Assembly: GCA_031553235.1 (NCBI GenBank)
Contig: JAVBLS010000041.1
Span: forward strand, 7,332-71,331
Origin: Frigididesulfovibrio sp031553235
GTDB lineage: Bacteria > Desulfobacterota > Desulfovibrionia > Desulfovibrionales > Desulfovibrionaceae
DNA length: 64,000 nt
Direction of reading: 5' to 3'
Part shown: in pieces, positions 21,621 to 30,577 of the stretch
How positions within the stretch are numbered: position 1 is the first letter of the stretch
Layout: each line of letters starts with the position of its first letter
Program-made: the position numbers and the translations under genes
Notes under the pieces: model-generated
Database searches by the model: none
Seen by the model: the letters and a program-made list of their open reading frames with translations, nothing else
Told to the model about the DNA's origin: nothing

Positions 21621-24600
21621 ATGGCATCATTTTTTATCGACCGTCCCATTTTTGCCTGGGTCATCGCCATCCTGATCATGATGGCGGGCTCTCTGGCCCT
21701 CTCTACCTTACCCATCGCCCAATACCCGAACATCGCGCCGCCCGAAATCTCGGTGACCTCCACCTTCCCGGGTGCTTCGGCCAAGACCCTGGAGGACACG
21801 GTCACCCAGGTCATCGAACAGCAGATGAAGGGCATCGACAACCTCAACTACATGTATTCCACCTCCGACTCCACGGGGCAGTCGGTGGTCACCCTGTCTT
21901 TCACCGCCGGCACCAACGTGGACATCGCCCAGGTGCAGGTGCAGAACAAACTGCAACTGGCCATGCCCAAGCTGCCCCAGGAAGTGCAGCGCCAGGGCGT
22001 GACCGTGGCCAAGGCCACGAAGAACTTCTTGCTGGTCATCGGTTTTGTCTCCGAGGACAACAGCATGACCGGCGCGGACATCGGCGACTATATCGCCTCC
22101 AACGTCCAGGATCCCATCAGCCGGGTTCCGGGTGTGGGCGACATCAACCTCTTCGGCGCCCAATATGCCATGCGCATCTGGTGTGATCCGGCCAAGTTCG
22201 AGCAATACAAGGTCACGCCCAGCGATGTGTCCCAAGCCATCCAGGCCCAGAACGCCCAGGTGGCCGGCGGTTCGCTCGGCGCGGCCCCGGCCGTGCCCGG
22301 GCAGCAGGAAACCATGACCGTGATCGCGGCCACCCGCCTGGAGCGGGCCGAAGATTTCGGCAACATCCTGATCCGTACCAACCCGGACGGCTCGGCCGTG
22401 TACCTCAAAGACGTGGCCCGGGTGGAGCTCAACGGCGAAAGCTTCAACACCATCGCCCGTTACGGTAGTACCGCTTCAGGCACGGGCATCGGGGCCACTG
22501 CCTCGGGCCTGGCCATCAAACTGGCCACCGGGGCCAACGCCCTGGCCACAGCCGACGCGGTCAAAGCCGAGATTCAGGAACTCTCCAAATACTTCCCCCC
22601 CGGGCTCAAGGCTGTTTATCCTTACGACACCACGCCTTTTGTGCGCATCTCCATCCACGAGGTGTTCAAAACCCTGGGCGAAGCCATTGTTCTGGTCTTC
22701 CTGGTCATGTACCTGTTCTTGCAGGATTTCCGGGCCACACTCATCCCGACCATCGCCGTGCCCGTGGTCTTGCTCGGCACCTTCGGGGTCATGTCGGCCG
22801 CGGGCTTTTCCATCAACACCCTGACCATGTTCGGCATGGTCCTGGCCATCGGCCTATTGGTCGACGACGCCATCGTGGTGGTGGAAAACGTCGAGCGGGT
22901 CATGCGTGAGGAGGGCTTACCACCAAAAGAAGCGGCCAAACGATCCATGGGCCAGATCACCGGGGCTCTGGTGGGCATCGCCATGGTGCTCTCGGCGGTG
23001 TTTATTCCCATGGCCTTTTTCGGCGGCTCCACCGGGGTCATTTACCGGCAGTTCTCCATCACCATCGTGGCTTCCATGGCCCTATCGGTGCTGGTGGCCC
23101 TGATCCTGACCCCGGCGTTGTGCGCCACCATGCTCAAGCCGCACGTCCACAAAGCCTCACACGGCTTTTTCGGCGGCTTCAACCGCTGGTTCGATTCCGT
23201 CTCGCTCAAGTACCAGGGCCTGGTGCACTCGATGGTCCTCAAGCCCATCCGTTGGCTGCTGATCTACGGCGGCGCGGTGGCCCTGATGGTGTTCCTGTTC
23301 TTTCGCCTGCCCACGGCCTTTCTGCCCGACGAAGACCAGGGGATCATGTTCGTCATGGTCCAGTTGCCGCCCGGCGCCACTTTTGAGCGTACTTCCCGCG
23401 TGCTCAAAGAAGTGGAGCACTATTTCCTGGTGGATGAAAAGAAGGCCGTGGACGGTCTCATGACCGTTGCAGGCTATAGTTACGCGGGCAACGGGCAAAA
23501 CTCCGGCATGGCCTTTGTCCGCCTGAAGGACTGGGAGGAGCGCGACAGCAAAGATCTGCGCGTGCCGGCCATCCAGGCCCGGGCTTTGGCCCACTTCGCT
23601 CGAACCCAGGAAGGTGTCGTTCTGGCCTTTGCCCCGCCGGCGGTTATGGAGCTGGGCAACGCCACAGGCTTCGACTTTGAACTCATCGATCAGGGCGGCA
23701 TGGGGCACGAGGCTCTGATGCAGGCCCGCGACAAACTCTTGGCCATGGGCCGCACCGACCCGAACATTAACGGACCAACCCTGCGCCACAACGGTTTGAA
23801 CGACGTCGGCCAATACTATCTGGACATCGATCTGGCCAAGGCCGGGGCTCTTTCCGTGCCCCTGAGCGATATCAACTCGAACATCTCGGCATATTGGGGC
23901 AGCCTGTACGTCAACGATTTCACCGACAAGGGCCGGACCAAAAAGGTCATGCTCCAGGCCGACGCGCCCTTCCGCATGCAGGCCGAGGACTTCAAGCGCT
24001 ATTATGTGCGCAACACCAAGGGCGACATGGTTTCACTGGCGGCCTTTGTCAGCGGCCGCAACGCCACCGGCTCGCCGCGCCTGGAACGCTACAACGGCCT
24101 GCCTTCGGTGGAAATTCTCGGCCAGCCTGCGCCGGGCAAAAGCTCCGGCCAGGCCATGGCTTCCATGGATCAAATCGCCGCGAAACTCGGTAGCGGTTTT
24201 GGCGGCAGTTGGACGGGCCTTTCTTTACAGGAGCGAATGTCCGGCAACCAGGCTCCGGCCCTCTACGCCATTTCCATGGCCGTAGTTTTCCTTTGTCTGG
24301 CCGCTCTGTACGAGAGTTGGAGCATTCCCTTCTCGGTGCTTCTGGTGGTGCCGCTGGGCGTCATCGGCGCCCTGGGCGGGGCGTTGTTGCGCGGTTTGAA
24401 CAACGACGTCTACTTCCAGGTGGGCTTGCTGACCATCATCGGCCTGTCGGCTAAAAACGCCATTCTGATCGTCGAGTTCGCCAAAGAGCTGGAAGAAGAA
24501 GGCCAAGACCTGATTGAGGCCACGGTGCACGCAGTGCGCCTGCGCCTGCGACCAATCATCATGACATCGCTGGCCTTCATCCTTGGGGTGTTGCCCCTGG

Positions 24601-24779
24601 CCATCAGCACCGGCGCGGGTTCGGGCAGCCAGAACGCCATCGGCACGGGCGTCATGTGCGGCATGATGACCGCGACGGGGCTCGGCATTTACTATACGCC
24701 CATATTCTTTGTGGTGGTAAGCAAGCTTTTTGGGGTGAAGATCGAAAAGCATACCGCCAAGGGAGAAGGACATGTCTAA
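21621..24779 (+). CDS. RND efflux pump, HAE1 family (AcrB-like)
   Basis: A 1052-residue inner-membrane drug/proton antiporter. It begins MASFFIDRPIFAWVIAI, standard for the family. The proton-relay aspartates are in GLLVDDAIVVVENVERV (TM4) and the lysine in GLSAKNAILIVEFAKEL (TM10). Two large periplasmic loops and 12 membrane segments fit. It ends with a hydrophilic tail and overlaps the outer-membrane gene by eight bases. Substrates cannot be told from sequence; related pumps export drugs, detergents or solvents. Confidence 0.95.
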   Translation: MASFFIDRPIFAWVIAILIMMAGSLALSTLPIAQYPNIAPPEISVTSTFPGASAKTLEDTVTQVIEQQMKGIDNLNYMYSTSDSTGQSVVTLSFTAGTNVDIAQVQVQNKLQLAMPKLPQEVQRQGVTVAKATKNFLLVIGFVSEDNSMTGADIGDYIASNVQDPISRVPGVGDINLFGAQYAMRIWCDPAKFEQYKVTPSDVSQAIQAQNAQVAGGSLGAAPAVPGQQETMTVIAATRLERAEDFGNILIRTNPDGSAVYLKDVARVELNGESFNTIARYGSTASGTGIGATASGLAIKLATGANALATADAVKAEIQELSKYFPPGLKAVYPYDTTPFVRISIHEVFKTLGEAIVLVFLVMYLFLQDFRATLIPTIAVPVVLLGTFGVMSAAGFSINTLTMFGMVLAIGLLVDDAIVVVENVERVMREEGLPPKEAAKRSMGQITGALVGIAMVLSAVFIPMAFFGGSTGVIYRQFSITIVASMALSVLVALILTPALCATMLKPHVHKASHGFFGGFNRWFDSVSLKYQGLVHSMVLKPIRWLLIYGGAVALMVFLFFRLPTAFLPDEDQGIMFVMVQLPPGATFERTSRVLKEVEHYFLVDEKKAVDGLMTVAGYSYAGNGQNSGMAFVRLKDWEERDSKDLRVPAIQARALAHFARTQEGVVLAFAPPAVMELGNATGFDFELIDQGGMGHEALMQARDKLLAMGRTDPNINGPTLRHNGLNDVGQYYLDIDLAKAGALSVPLSDINSNISAYWGSLYVNDFTDKGRTKKVMLQADAPFRMQAEDFKRYYVRNTKGDMVSLAAFVSGRNATGSPRLERYNGLPSVEILGQPAPGKSSGQAMASMDQIAAKLGSGFGGSWTGLSLQERMSGNQAPALYAISMAVVFLCLAALYESWSIPFSVLLVVPLGVIGALGGALLRGLNNDVYFQVGLLTIIGLSAKNAILIVEFAKELEEEGQDLIEATVHAVRLRLRPIIMTSLAFILGVLPLAISTGAGSGSQNAIGTGVMCGMMTATGLGIYYTPIFFVVVSKLFGVKIEKHTAKGEGHV

Positions 24780-26208
24780 CGATGAAAGAACGAGGCCTCC
24801 GGTCGTCCGACCGTCCAGGGCGCTGCTCCTGCCTGCCTGCCTGGCCCTTCTGGCGCTCCTGGCGGCTGCGGGTTGCACCATGGCCCCCAAATACGTACGG
24901 CCGGACGCTCCCATTCCCAACACCTATGGAGAGGGGGCCTCGGGCAAGAGCGGCGATCTGCCCGCCTGGAAGACCTACTTCCGTGATCCGAACATGCAGC
25001 GGGTCATTGAGCTGGCCCTGGTCAACAACCGGGACCTGCGCATCAGCATGCTGAACATTGCAAAAACCCGGGCCATGTATCGCATCCAGCGGGCCGATCT
25101 GCTGCCTACCATTGCCGCCGGAGGCGAGGCCGCCAACCAGCGCCTGCCCGCCGACGTCTCCAGTTCCGGGCAGGCCGGGGTGTTCCGCCAGTATACGGCC
25201 AGCCTGGGCTTTTCCTCCTATGAGCTGGACCTTTTCGGCCGCGTCCGCAGCCTCACGGAACAGGCCCTGGAAACCTTCCACTCCGTCGAGGAAGACGCCC
25301 GCACGGCGCAGATCTCGCTCATCTCCGAAACCGCCGGCATGTACCTGCAGTTGGTGGCCGACCGCGAACTGCTGGACATCACCCGCGACACCTACAAAAA
25401 CCGCAAAAACCAGTACGAGTTGATCCGTCGCAAGCTGCAGGCCGAGGTTTCGTCCGAGCTTGAGGTCAGCCAGACCCGCAGCCTGATGGAAGAGGCCCGC
25501 GCCCAATTGGCCCGCTATGAAGCCCAGGTGGGGCAGGACGCCAACTACCTGGCCCTGCTGGTGGGCGCGCCCCTGCCGACGGATCTGCCCGACGTGCGCA
25601 AGCTGAAGGATATCGCTCCCCTGGACGATCTGCCTGAGGGGCTGCCGTCCACTCTGCTGGAGCGCCGGCCCGACATCCGCTCGGCCGAGCATCAGTTGAT
25701 GGCGGCCAACGCCAATATCGGGGCCGCCCGGGCCGCCTTCTTTCCGACCATCACTCTGACCGGCGCCTTCGGCACCACCAGCGCCGACTACGACAATCTC
25801 TTTACCGGCCCGCAAAAGGCCTGGAGCTTCCTGCCCCAGGTTTCTCTGCCGATCTTCGACACCGGCCGGAACGTCGCCCAGTTGAGGGTTTCGCAGGCGA
25901 ACCGCGATATTGCCGTGGCCACGTATGAGAAGACCATTCAGGCGGCCTTCCGTGAGGTGGGCGACGCCTTGGTGCAGCGGACCTACATCGGCGATCAACT
26001 CGACGCCGAGCGCTCACTGGTGGAATCCACGGCCACCAGCTACAAGCTGGCCATGGCCCGCTATGACGTGGGGGTGGACAGCTACCTGAACGTGCTTGAT
26101 TCGCAACGGTCACTGTTCTCGGCCCAACAAAACCTGATCGGCACCCTGCTGCTGCGCGAGTCCAACGCCCTGACCCTGTACAAGGCCCTGGGCGGCGGCG
26201 TGCAATAA
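24772..26208 (+). CDS. RND outer-membrane channel lipoprotein (NodT/OprM family)
   Basis: A 478-residue TolC-fold channel. The signal sequence ends in a lipobox AAAGCTMAPKY, followed by the usual VRPDAPIPNTYG. The two outer-membrane-efflux repeats have the paired motifs LDLFGRVRSLTEQ and LLERRPDIRSAEHQLMAANANIGAARAAFFP, given here in pieces as family markers. The ATG at 24772 lies in the end of the pump gene after GGGAGAAGGA. A terminator follows 37 bp after the stop, so the operon is complete as adaptor-pump-channel. Confidence 0.94.
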   Translation: MSNDERTRPPVVRPSRALLLPACLALLALLAAAGCTMAPKYVRPDAPIPNTYGEGASGKSGDLPAWKTYFRDPNMQRVIELALVNNRDLRISMLNIAKTRAMYRIQRADLLPTIAAGGEAANQRLPADVSSSGQAGVFRQYTASLGFSSYELDLFGRVRSLTEQALETFHSVEEDARTAQISLISETAGMYLQLVADRELLDITRDTYKNRKNQYELIRRKLQAEVSSELEVSQTRSLMEEARAQLARYEAQVGQDANYLALLVGAPLPTDLPDVRKLKDIAPLDDLPEGLPSTLLERRPDIRSAEHQLMAANANIGAARAAFFPTITLTGAFGTTSADYDNLFTGPQKAWSFLPQVSLPIFDTGRNVAQLRVSQANRDIAVATYEKTIQAAFREVGDALVQRTYIGDQLDAERSLVESTATSYKLAMARYDVGVDSYLNVLDSQRSLFSAQQNLIGTLLLRESNALTLYKALGGGVQ

Positions 26209-26245
26209 CGCAAAGCAGCTTTTTGAAATTCTTCCAGGTTCATTG

Positions 26246-26289
26246 AAATCTGCGCCACTGTCGCTTTTTCACGGTGGCGCAGATTTTTT
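26246..26289 (+). terminator. Terminator of RND efflux operon
   Basis: AAATCTGCGCCAC pairs with GTGGCGCAGATTT around a 15-base loop, followed by a run of T. Clear rho-independent form. Confidence 0.9.
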
Positions 26290-26676
26290 CGCCCCACCCT
26301 GTGCAGACATCGACAACCGCAGCTGCCGCGGCATTTTCCCCAATTGCTTTTCATGATGCCGGCAATCTTCTTTCACGCCGTCGCAACGCCGTACCCGGTT
26401 GCCGGCGTTGCCCGCAACGTCGCGACCGTCACGCTGAAAGCCAAACAAAGAAGTTCCGAGTCGAAGCCGTATTGAGCCTATTATGTACGGAAGCGGGCCT
26501 ATTTGATCCGACTAAACGGCTTTGGCTGTGAAGCAGCCCGGCACCCAAGAAAATATCTGGCATTCTCTTTATCAAAGTGATAGTATGCAGTAAAACATCG
26601 CATTTGTGTCGATGGATTTGACGTCCACCATGTTTTTTTTCACTTATACCGCCTAATACGGTAAGGAGCACGATTT
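26290..26676. other. 387-bp leader region of the MucR-type gene
   Basis: No gene is supported. GC content falls toward the right side. Close to the start of the MucR-type gene, TACCG (26647-26651) and CGGTA (26659-26663) form a palindrome overlapping the ribosome site region, and a TTGACG box lies at about 26617. MucR proteins bind AT-rich DNA and often repress themselves, so autoregulation here is plausible but unproven. Confidence 0.4.
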
Positions 26677-27066
26677 ATGGATGATCACATCAAGCAGGCC
26701 CTCGATATCGTGAAGGCACAAGCAGGCTTTCGCACCATGAGCGAGGAGGAAATGGCTTCCATGGTCCGCGCCCTGGCAGCCGTGGTTCGAGAACTGTCCC
26801 AGGGTGGAACCGAGCCCCCTTCCCCGGCTGTTGACCGGCAAGACCGCCGAATTACCGAGAAAGCCGTCACTTGCCTTGAGTGCGGAAAAAGTTTTAAGTT
26901 GCTGACCCGCCGACACCTTTTGGGGCATGGTTTAAACCCCGAAGACTATCGGGAGAAATGGGATCTGCCCAAGGATCTTCCTCTGGTCTGCAAAGCTCTG
27001 CAACGTGAGCGGCGCAAAAAAATGAAAGATATGAAGCTGTGGGAAAAGCGTCGCAAGAACAAATAG
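26677..27066 (+). CDS. MucR/Ros family zinc-finger regulator
   Basis: A 129-residue DNA-binding protein. The Ros/MucR zinc finger is CLECGKSFKLLTRRHLLGHGL with ligands C66, C69, H80 and H84, followed by the family segment LNPEDYREKWDLP. The N-terminal half (about 1-45) is the usual oligomerisation region and the C-terminus is strongly basic (KKMKDMKLWEKRRKNK). Relatives act as H-NS-like silencers or regulate exopolysaccharide and motility genes. The ATG at 26677 follows TAAGGAG. The next gene overlaps its end by 28 bases. Confidence 0.9.
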   Translation: MDDHIKQALDIVKAQAGFRTMSEEEMASMVRALAAVVRELSQGGTEPPSPAVDRQDRRITEKAVTCLECGKSFKLLTRRHLLGHGLNPEDYREKWDLPKDLPLVCKALQRERRKKMKDMKLWEKRRKNK

Positions 27067-28031
27067 GTCTTTCTTCCAGCCCTCCGGCGGGCGCCCCCCC
27101 CAAAACGGCGGCGCCCGCCGGAGAGGCCGATTCCGCCGCCCGCCGCCGTGTCCTGGCCTACTTGGCCCTGGGCGCGGCCATGATTCTCTGGAGTTCCACT
27201 TTTATTCTGATCAAGGTGGTTCTCACGGCGTATCACCCCTTCACCATGACTTTCGTGCGCATGGGTGTCAGCGTCGCGGCCATGGCTCCCTTCGGTTTAC
27301 GCCTGTTGCGCCAGATCCGTTACTCACCGGGCGACTGGAAGCCCCTGCTCCTGCTGGTTTTGGCCGAGCCCTGCCTGTACTTCATTTTTGAAGGCTTTGC
27401 CTTGCGTTATACCAGCGCTTCCGAGGCGGCCATGGTCATCTCGCTGCTGCCGCTTTGCGTCGGCGTGGGCGCCTTCTTCTTTTTGCGCGAGCGCCTGAGC
27501 CGTATGGTCTGGTGGGGTTTTTTCACGGCTGTTGCCGGGGTGGCGGTGCTGACCTTTTCCGGCGAGGCGACAACCGCATCGCCCGACCCCCTGCTCGGCA
27601 ACATGCTCGAAGCCGGGGCCGTGCTCATGGCCACCGCCTATATTTTGTGCGTGCGCAGGCTCACGGGCTTTCCGGCTTTTTGCATCGTGGCCTTCCAGTC
27701 CCTGGCCGGGCTGATCTTTTTCGGCGCGCTCACCTTTGCCGTGCCCGGGGCGGGCCTGCCGGCCTCGCCGGGCCTGTTGCCCACGATCATGCTGGTGGCC
27801 CTGGGCTTCATCTCCATTTTCGGGTACGGTCTGTTCAACGTGGGCGTGGCCATGCTCTCGGCCGGGCAGGCTACGGCCTGGAACAATCTGATTCCAGGCA
27901 TCACTCTGATCATGGGCATGCTCTTTCTGGGCGAGCGCTTTACCACGCTCCAGTACCTTTCGCTGATTCCCATCTTTCTCGGTGTAGCCATCAGCCAATG
28001 CGGCAAAGTCGGGACGGGCGAATGTGGCTGA
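27039..28031 (+). CDS. EamA/DMT-family transporter
   Basis: A 330-residue membrane protein of the drug/metabolite transporter superfamily with ten predicted segments in two EamA repeats, the first from about residue 38 (VLAYLALGAAMILWSSTFILIK), the second from about 187. The repeat ends carry LRERLSRMVWWG and LGERFTTLQYLS, the usual ends of EamA units. The hydrophilic first 35 residues start at a GTG (27039) within the MucR gene; no better start was seen, so the exact beginning is uncertain. Substrates of the family include amino acids and metabolites. Confidence 0.85.
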   Translation: MGKASQEQIGLSSSPPAGAPPKTAAPAGEADSAARRRVLAYLALGAAMILWSSTFILIKVVLTAYHPFTMTFVRMGVSVAAMAPFGLRLLRQIRYSPGDWKPLLLLVLAEPCLYFIFEGFALRYTSASEAAMVISLLPLCVGVGAFFFLRERLSRMVWWGFFTAVAGVAVLTFSGEATTASPDPLLGNMLEAGAVLMATAYILCVRRLTGFPAFCIVAFQSLAGLIFFGALTFAVPGAGLPASPGLLPTIMLVALGFISIFGYGLFNVGVAMLSAGQATAWNNLIPGITLIMGMLFLGERFTTLQYLSLIPIFLGVAISQCGKVGTGECG

Positions 28032-28089
28032 TTCTCTGCGGTGCGGCACAAGCGACATGAGACTTGGTGCGCAGGAGCTTGATTTTCCC

Positions 28090-28095
28090 TTGACA
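28090..28095 (+). promoter_or_regulatory. Possible -35 box upstream of azlCD
   Basis: A perfect TTGACA lies about 40 bp before the azlC ATG. No convincing -10 box follows at the right distance, so this is only a candidate. Confidence 0.3.
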
Positions 28096-28133
28096 ACACC
28101 GCATACTGCCGTTTTTCAAAGGATACGCCGCGC

Positions 28134-28844
28134 ATGATTCCGTCTTTTCGTACGCAGATCGTCCAGGGGCTGCGCCCCTGCCTGCCCCTCATGCTGGGCT
28201 ATCTTCCCGTGGGTTTTGCCTTCGGCATTCTGGCCGTGCAGGCGGGCATGACTCCCCTGACGGTCGCGCTCATGTCCTACCTGGTTTACGCCGGGTCGGC
28301 CCAGCTTATCGCCGTGGGCCTGCTCGGCGGCGGCGTGGGCGCGGCCTCGATTATTCTGACCACCTTCGTGGTCAATCTGCGCCATCTGCTCATGTCCGCG
28401 GCCGTGGCCCCGCACCTGCGCGACTGGAGCCGCCCTCTGCAGGCCTGGTTTGCTTACGGCATGACCGACGAAACCTTCGCCCTGCACATGAGCCGTTTCG
28501 CCAAGGGTCCGGCAGGACCGGTGCCGGTGCTGGCCCTGAACACGGCCGCGCACCTGTGCTGGACTTGCAGCGGCCTGGCGGGCGCCCTGTTCGGCGATCT
28601 CATCGGCGACATCAGGCCCTACGGCCTGGACTTCGCGCTGCCCGGCATGTTCATCGCCCTGCTCCTGCCCCATGTGCGCATGCCCCGCAAGTGCCTGGCC
28701 GTGTGCCTGGGAGCGTTGTTCTGCATCACCGCCCATCTGATTGGAGCAGGACAGTGGAGCGTCATGTCGGCCACGCCCCTGGCGGCGGCTCTGGCGGCCT
28801 TCATGCCTCTGCCCGGCGGCCGTGCCCGTCTGGAGACCGCATGA
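28134..28844 (+). CDS. azlC: AzlC-type branched-chain amino acid exporter, large subunit
   Basis: A 236-residue inner-membrane protein. Family marks are LPVGFAFGILAVQAGMTPL, YAGSAQLIAVGLL and VVNLRHLLMSA. It works with the small AzlD subunit to export branched-chain or other amino acids. The ATG at 28134 is 102 bp after the EamA gene. Its stop overlaps the azlD start (ATGA). The presence of ilvD 26 kb away is not evidence of linkage. Confidence 0.9.
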   Translation: MIPSFRTQIVQGLRPCLPLMLGYLPVGFAFGILAVQAGMTPLTVALMSYLVYAGSAQLIAVGLLGGGVGAASIILTTFVVNLRHLLMSAAVAPHLRDWSRPLQAWFAYGMTDETFALHMSRFAKGPAGPVPVLALNTAAHLCWTCSGLAGALFGDLIGDIRPYGLDFALPGMFIALLLPHVRMPRKCLAVCLGALFCITAHLIGAGQWSVMSATPLAAALAAFMPLPGGRARLETA

Positions 28845-29179
28845 GTCTCACCGGGCAAATCCTGTTGATCCTGGGCATGGCCGTGGTCACCTACATCCCG
28901 CGCGTGGCCCCGTTGCTCATGCTGGCCTCACGCAGCCCGCATCCCGGCCTGCTGCGCTTTCTCGAGATGATCCCGCCGGCCGTTCTGGCCGCGCTGCTCG
29001 CCCCGGAGCTTTTGTTGCGCAACACCGCAACGGCGCCGGAATTGTTTCTTTCTTCAGACAATCTCTTTCTTCTGGCCGCCGTGCCCACCCTGCTGGTGGG
29101 CATGTTCTGGCGCAACTTTTTCGGCACCGTGGCCACGGGTATGGTCGCCCTTGCCCTGCTGCGGCTGATCGCGGCCTAA
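28841..29179 (+). CDS. azlD: AzlD-type exporter, small subunit
   Basis: A 112-residue membrane protein with about four segments, beginning MSLTGQILLILGMAVVTYIPR, which matches AzlD. The motifs PAVLAALLAPELL and VGMFWRNFFGTVATGM fit. It is translationally coupled to azlC through an ATGA overlap at 28841-28844. Confidence 0.88.
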   Translation: MSLTGQILLILGMAVVTYIPRVAPLLMLASRSPHPGLLRFLEMIPPAVLAALLAPELLLRNTATAPELFLSSDNLFLLAAVPTLLVGMFWRNFFGTVATGMVALALLRLIAA

Positions 29180-29214
29180 CCCCCGCCGGCCGTCGAATTC
29201 CCAAAGGAGCCCCC

Positions 29215-30027
29215 ATGTTTTCACGCATTTTTCTCATTTGCACCCTGCTCATACTGCTCTGCCTCGGCCGTGTCGTCCCCGCCCCGGCAGCCGAGAGCGC
29301 CGCGGCGCCCGTCGATAAAACTGAGCTGCGCAATGCCCTGCGCGAGCTTTTGCGCCAGGAGCCGGAACTGGTCCTGGACGTATTGCGCGACAATGGCGAA
29401 GTCGTCCTGGAAGCGGCCCAACAGGGCAGTGTGGCCCGGCGCAAAAAGGCCGCTCTGGCCCAATGGGAGCAGGACGCCAAAACTCCCAAGAAAGTCTCCG
29501 CCGATACCTCGGCCCAGCGCGGTTCGGCCAAGGCCCCGGTGACCATCGTGGTCTATTCCGACTTCACCTGCCCCTACTGCCGGCAGGCCGATGCCGTGCT
29601 GGAAGATCTGTACCCGGCCTACAAGGATAAAGTCCGGATCATCTTCAAGCCCCTGCCCAAGGGCGAGGTGCCCCTTTCTCTGAGCGCGGCCAAATATTCC
29701 CTGGCCGCCTTCATGCAGGACAAAGACAAGGGTTGGAGCTACTACCGCGCCCTGTTCGCCGGCGTGGACGATCTGGAGCGCGACGGCGATACCTTTCTCA
29801 AGGCCGCGGCCGTGCGCGAAGGCCTGGACATGAAACGCCTCGCCGCCGATGTGGCCGGGCCCAAGGTCAAGGCCCAACTTGAAGCCGACTCGGCCGAGGC
29901 CGACACCCTGAACGTGCCCGGCACCCCCTACTTCCTGGTCAACGACATGGTCATTCGCGGCTATGTGCCCAAGGAAATCTTCGAACTGGCCATCGACACC
30001 GCCCTCAAGCAGAAAGGCGTGCAGTAA
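29215..30027 (+). CDS. DsbA-like periplasmic thiol-disulfide oxidoreductase
   Basis: A 270-residue protein with a signal peptide (residues 1-26, cleavage near APAAES), an alpha-helical N-terminal extension (30-90) and a DsbA-type thioredoxin fold. The active site is SDFTCPYCRQA with C119 and C122, and the cis-proline loop is VPGTPYFLVND. The arrangement matches DsbA/BdbD-like proteins such as ScsC, in which the extension may cause oligomerisation. It forms or isomerises disulfides. The ATG at 29215 follows AAAGGAG; a terminator follows the stop by 20 bp. Confidence 0.9.
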   Translation: MFSRIFLICTLLILLCLGRVVPAPAAESAAAPVDKTELRNALRELLRQEPELVLDVLRDNGEVVLEAAQQGSVARRKKAALAQWEQDAKTPKKVSADTSAQRGSAKAPVTIVVYSDFTCPYCRQADAVLEDLYPAYKDKVRIIFKPLPKGEVPLSLSAAKYSLAAFMQDKDKGWSYYRALFAGVDDLERDGDTFLKAAAVREGLDMKRLAADVAGPKVKAQLEADSAEADTLNVPGTPYFLVNDMVIRGYVPKEIFELAIDTALKQKGVQ

Positions 30028-30047
30028 GGGTATTTTGACTGTTGCGA

Positions 30048-30083
30048 GCGAGAGCGCCGGTTGTCCGGCGCTCTCGCTTTTTT
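30048..30083 (+). terminator. Terminator of DsbA-like gene
   Basis: GCGAGAGCGCCGG pairs perfectly with CCGGCGCTCTCGC around TTGT, followed by six T. Confidence 0.93.
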
Positions 30084-30111
30084 GGTATGGGAAAAATCGC
30101 GTGCCTGACCC

Positions 30112-30138
30112 TAAACTTTTACTACGGTTTTCCGATAA
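30112..30138 (+). promoter_or_regulatory. Sigma-28 (FliA) promoter
   Basis: TAAA (30112-30115), exactly 15 bases, then TCCGATAA (30131-30138): only one base differs from the enteric consensus TAAA-N15-GCCGATAA. It lies 35 bp before the ATG of a small protein. Confidence 0.8.
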
Positions 30139-30173
30139 TGCGAAGGACCGGTAAAATCAGGAGGTAAAAGGCC

Positions 30174-30401
30174 ATGGCAAACACCGGAACCATCGTCGAC
30201 GCCGCGCTCGCCGCGAGCAAGGCGGAACTCGACTCGCAAATCGTCACCCAGACCCTCGACAATCTGAACAGCCCCATGTACTCCGGCTCGTCCAAGTGCA
30301 ACAGCGCGCGGCAGGGCATGAGCGACACCTACGACCTCAGCAAATCCGTGCTCTCGGCCTACTATCTGGGCAAAGGCACGGCCATCGACGGCAAAAGCTG
30401 A
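30174..30401 (+). CDS. Small protein expressed from a flagellar-type promoter
   Basis: A 75-residue hydrophilic, largely helical protein without signal or membrane segment. It has one cysteine, in SGSSKCNSARQG. The family is not recognised with certainty; size, composition and the sigma-28 promoter are reminiscent of small putative motility proteins such as YjfB of Bacillus. The ATG at 30174 is preceded by CAGGAGGT. It stands alone between a terminator and a long hairpin, so the promoter at 30112 must serve it. Confidence 0.75.
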   Translation: MANTGTIVDAALAASKAELDSQIVTQTLDNLNSPMYSGSSKCNSARQGMSDTYDLSKSVLSAYYLGKGTAIDGKS

Positions 30402-30487
30402 GCTGCCCCCGCTGTGGAGCCGCGCCGGGCGGAAGGGCATCGCCATGCTCCTTCCGCCGCTCCAAGGGAAGCGGGTTTTCAAACCGC

Positions 30488-30537
30488 CCAATGCAAGAAC
30501 GGCAGATGAGGATACCCATCTGCCGTTCTTGCATTGG
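30488..30537. terminator. Perfect 21-bp hairpin between convergent genes
   Basis: CCAATGCAAGAACGGCAGATG (positions 30488-30508, in effect) pairs base for base with 30517-30537 around an eight-base loop. Key halves are AAGAACGGCAGATG and CATCTGCCGTTCTT. It sits between the small protein gene and the convergent fcl. No T-tract, so its role as bidirectional terminator is inferred from position. Confidence 0.6.
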
Positions 30538-30577
30538 TTGCAGCGGCCGATTGGGACCGTGCCGCCCGGTGCCCCCG

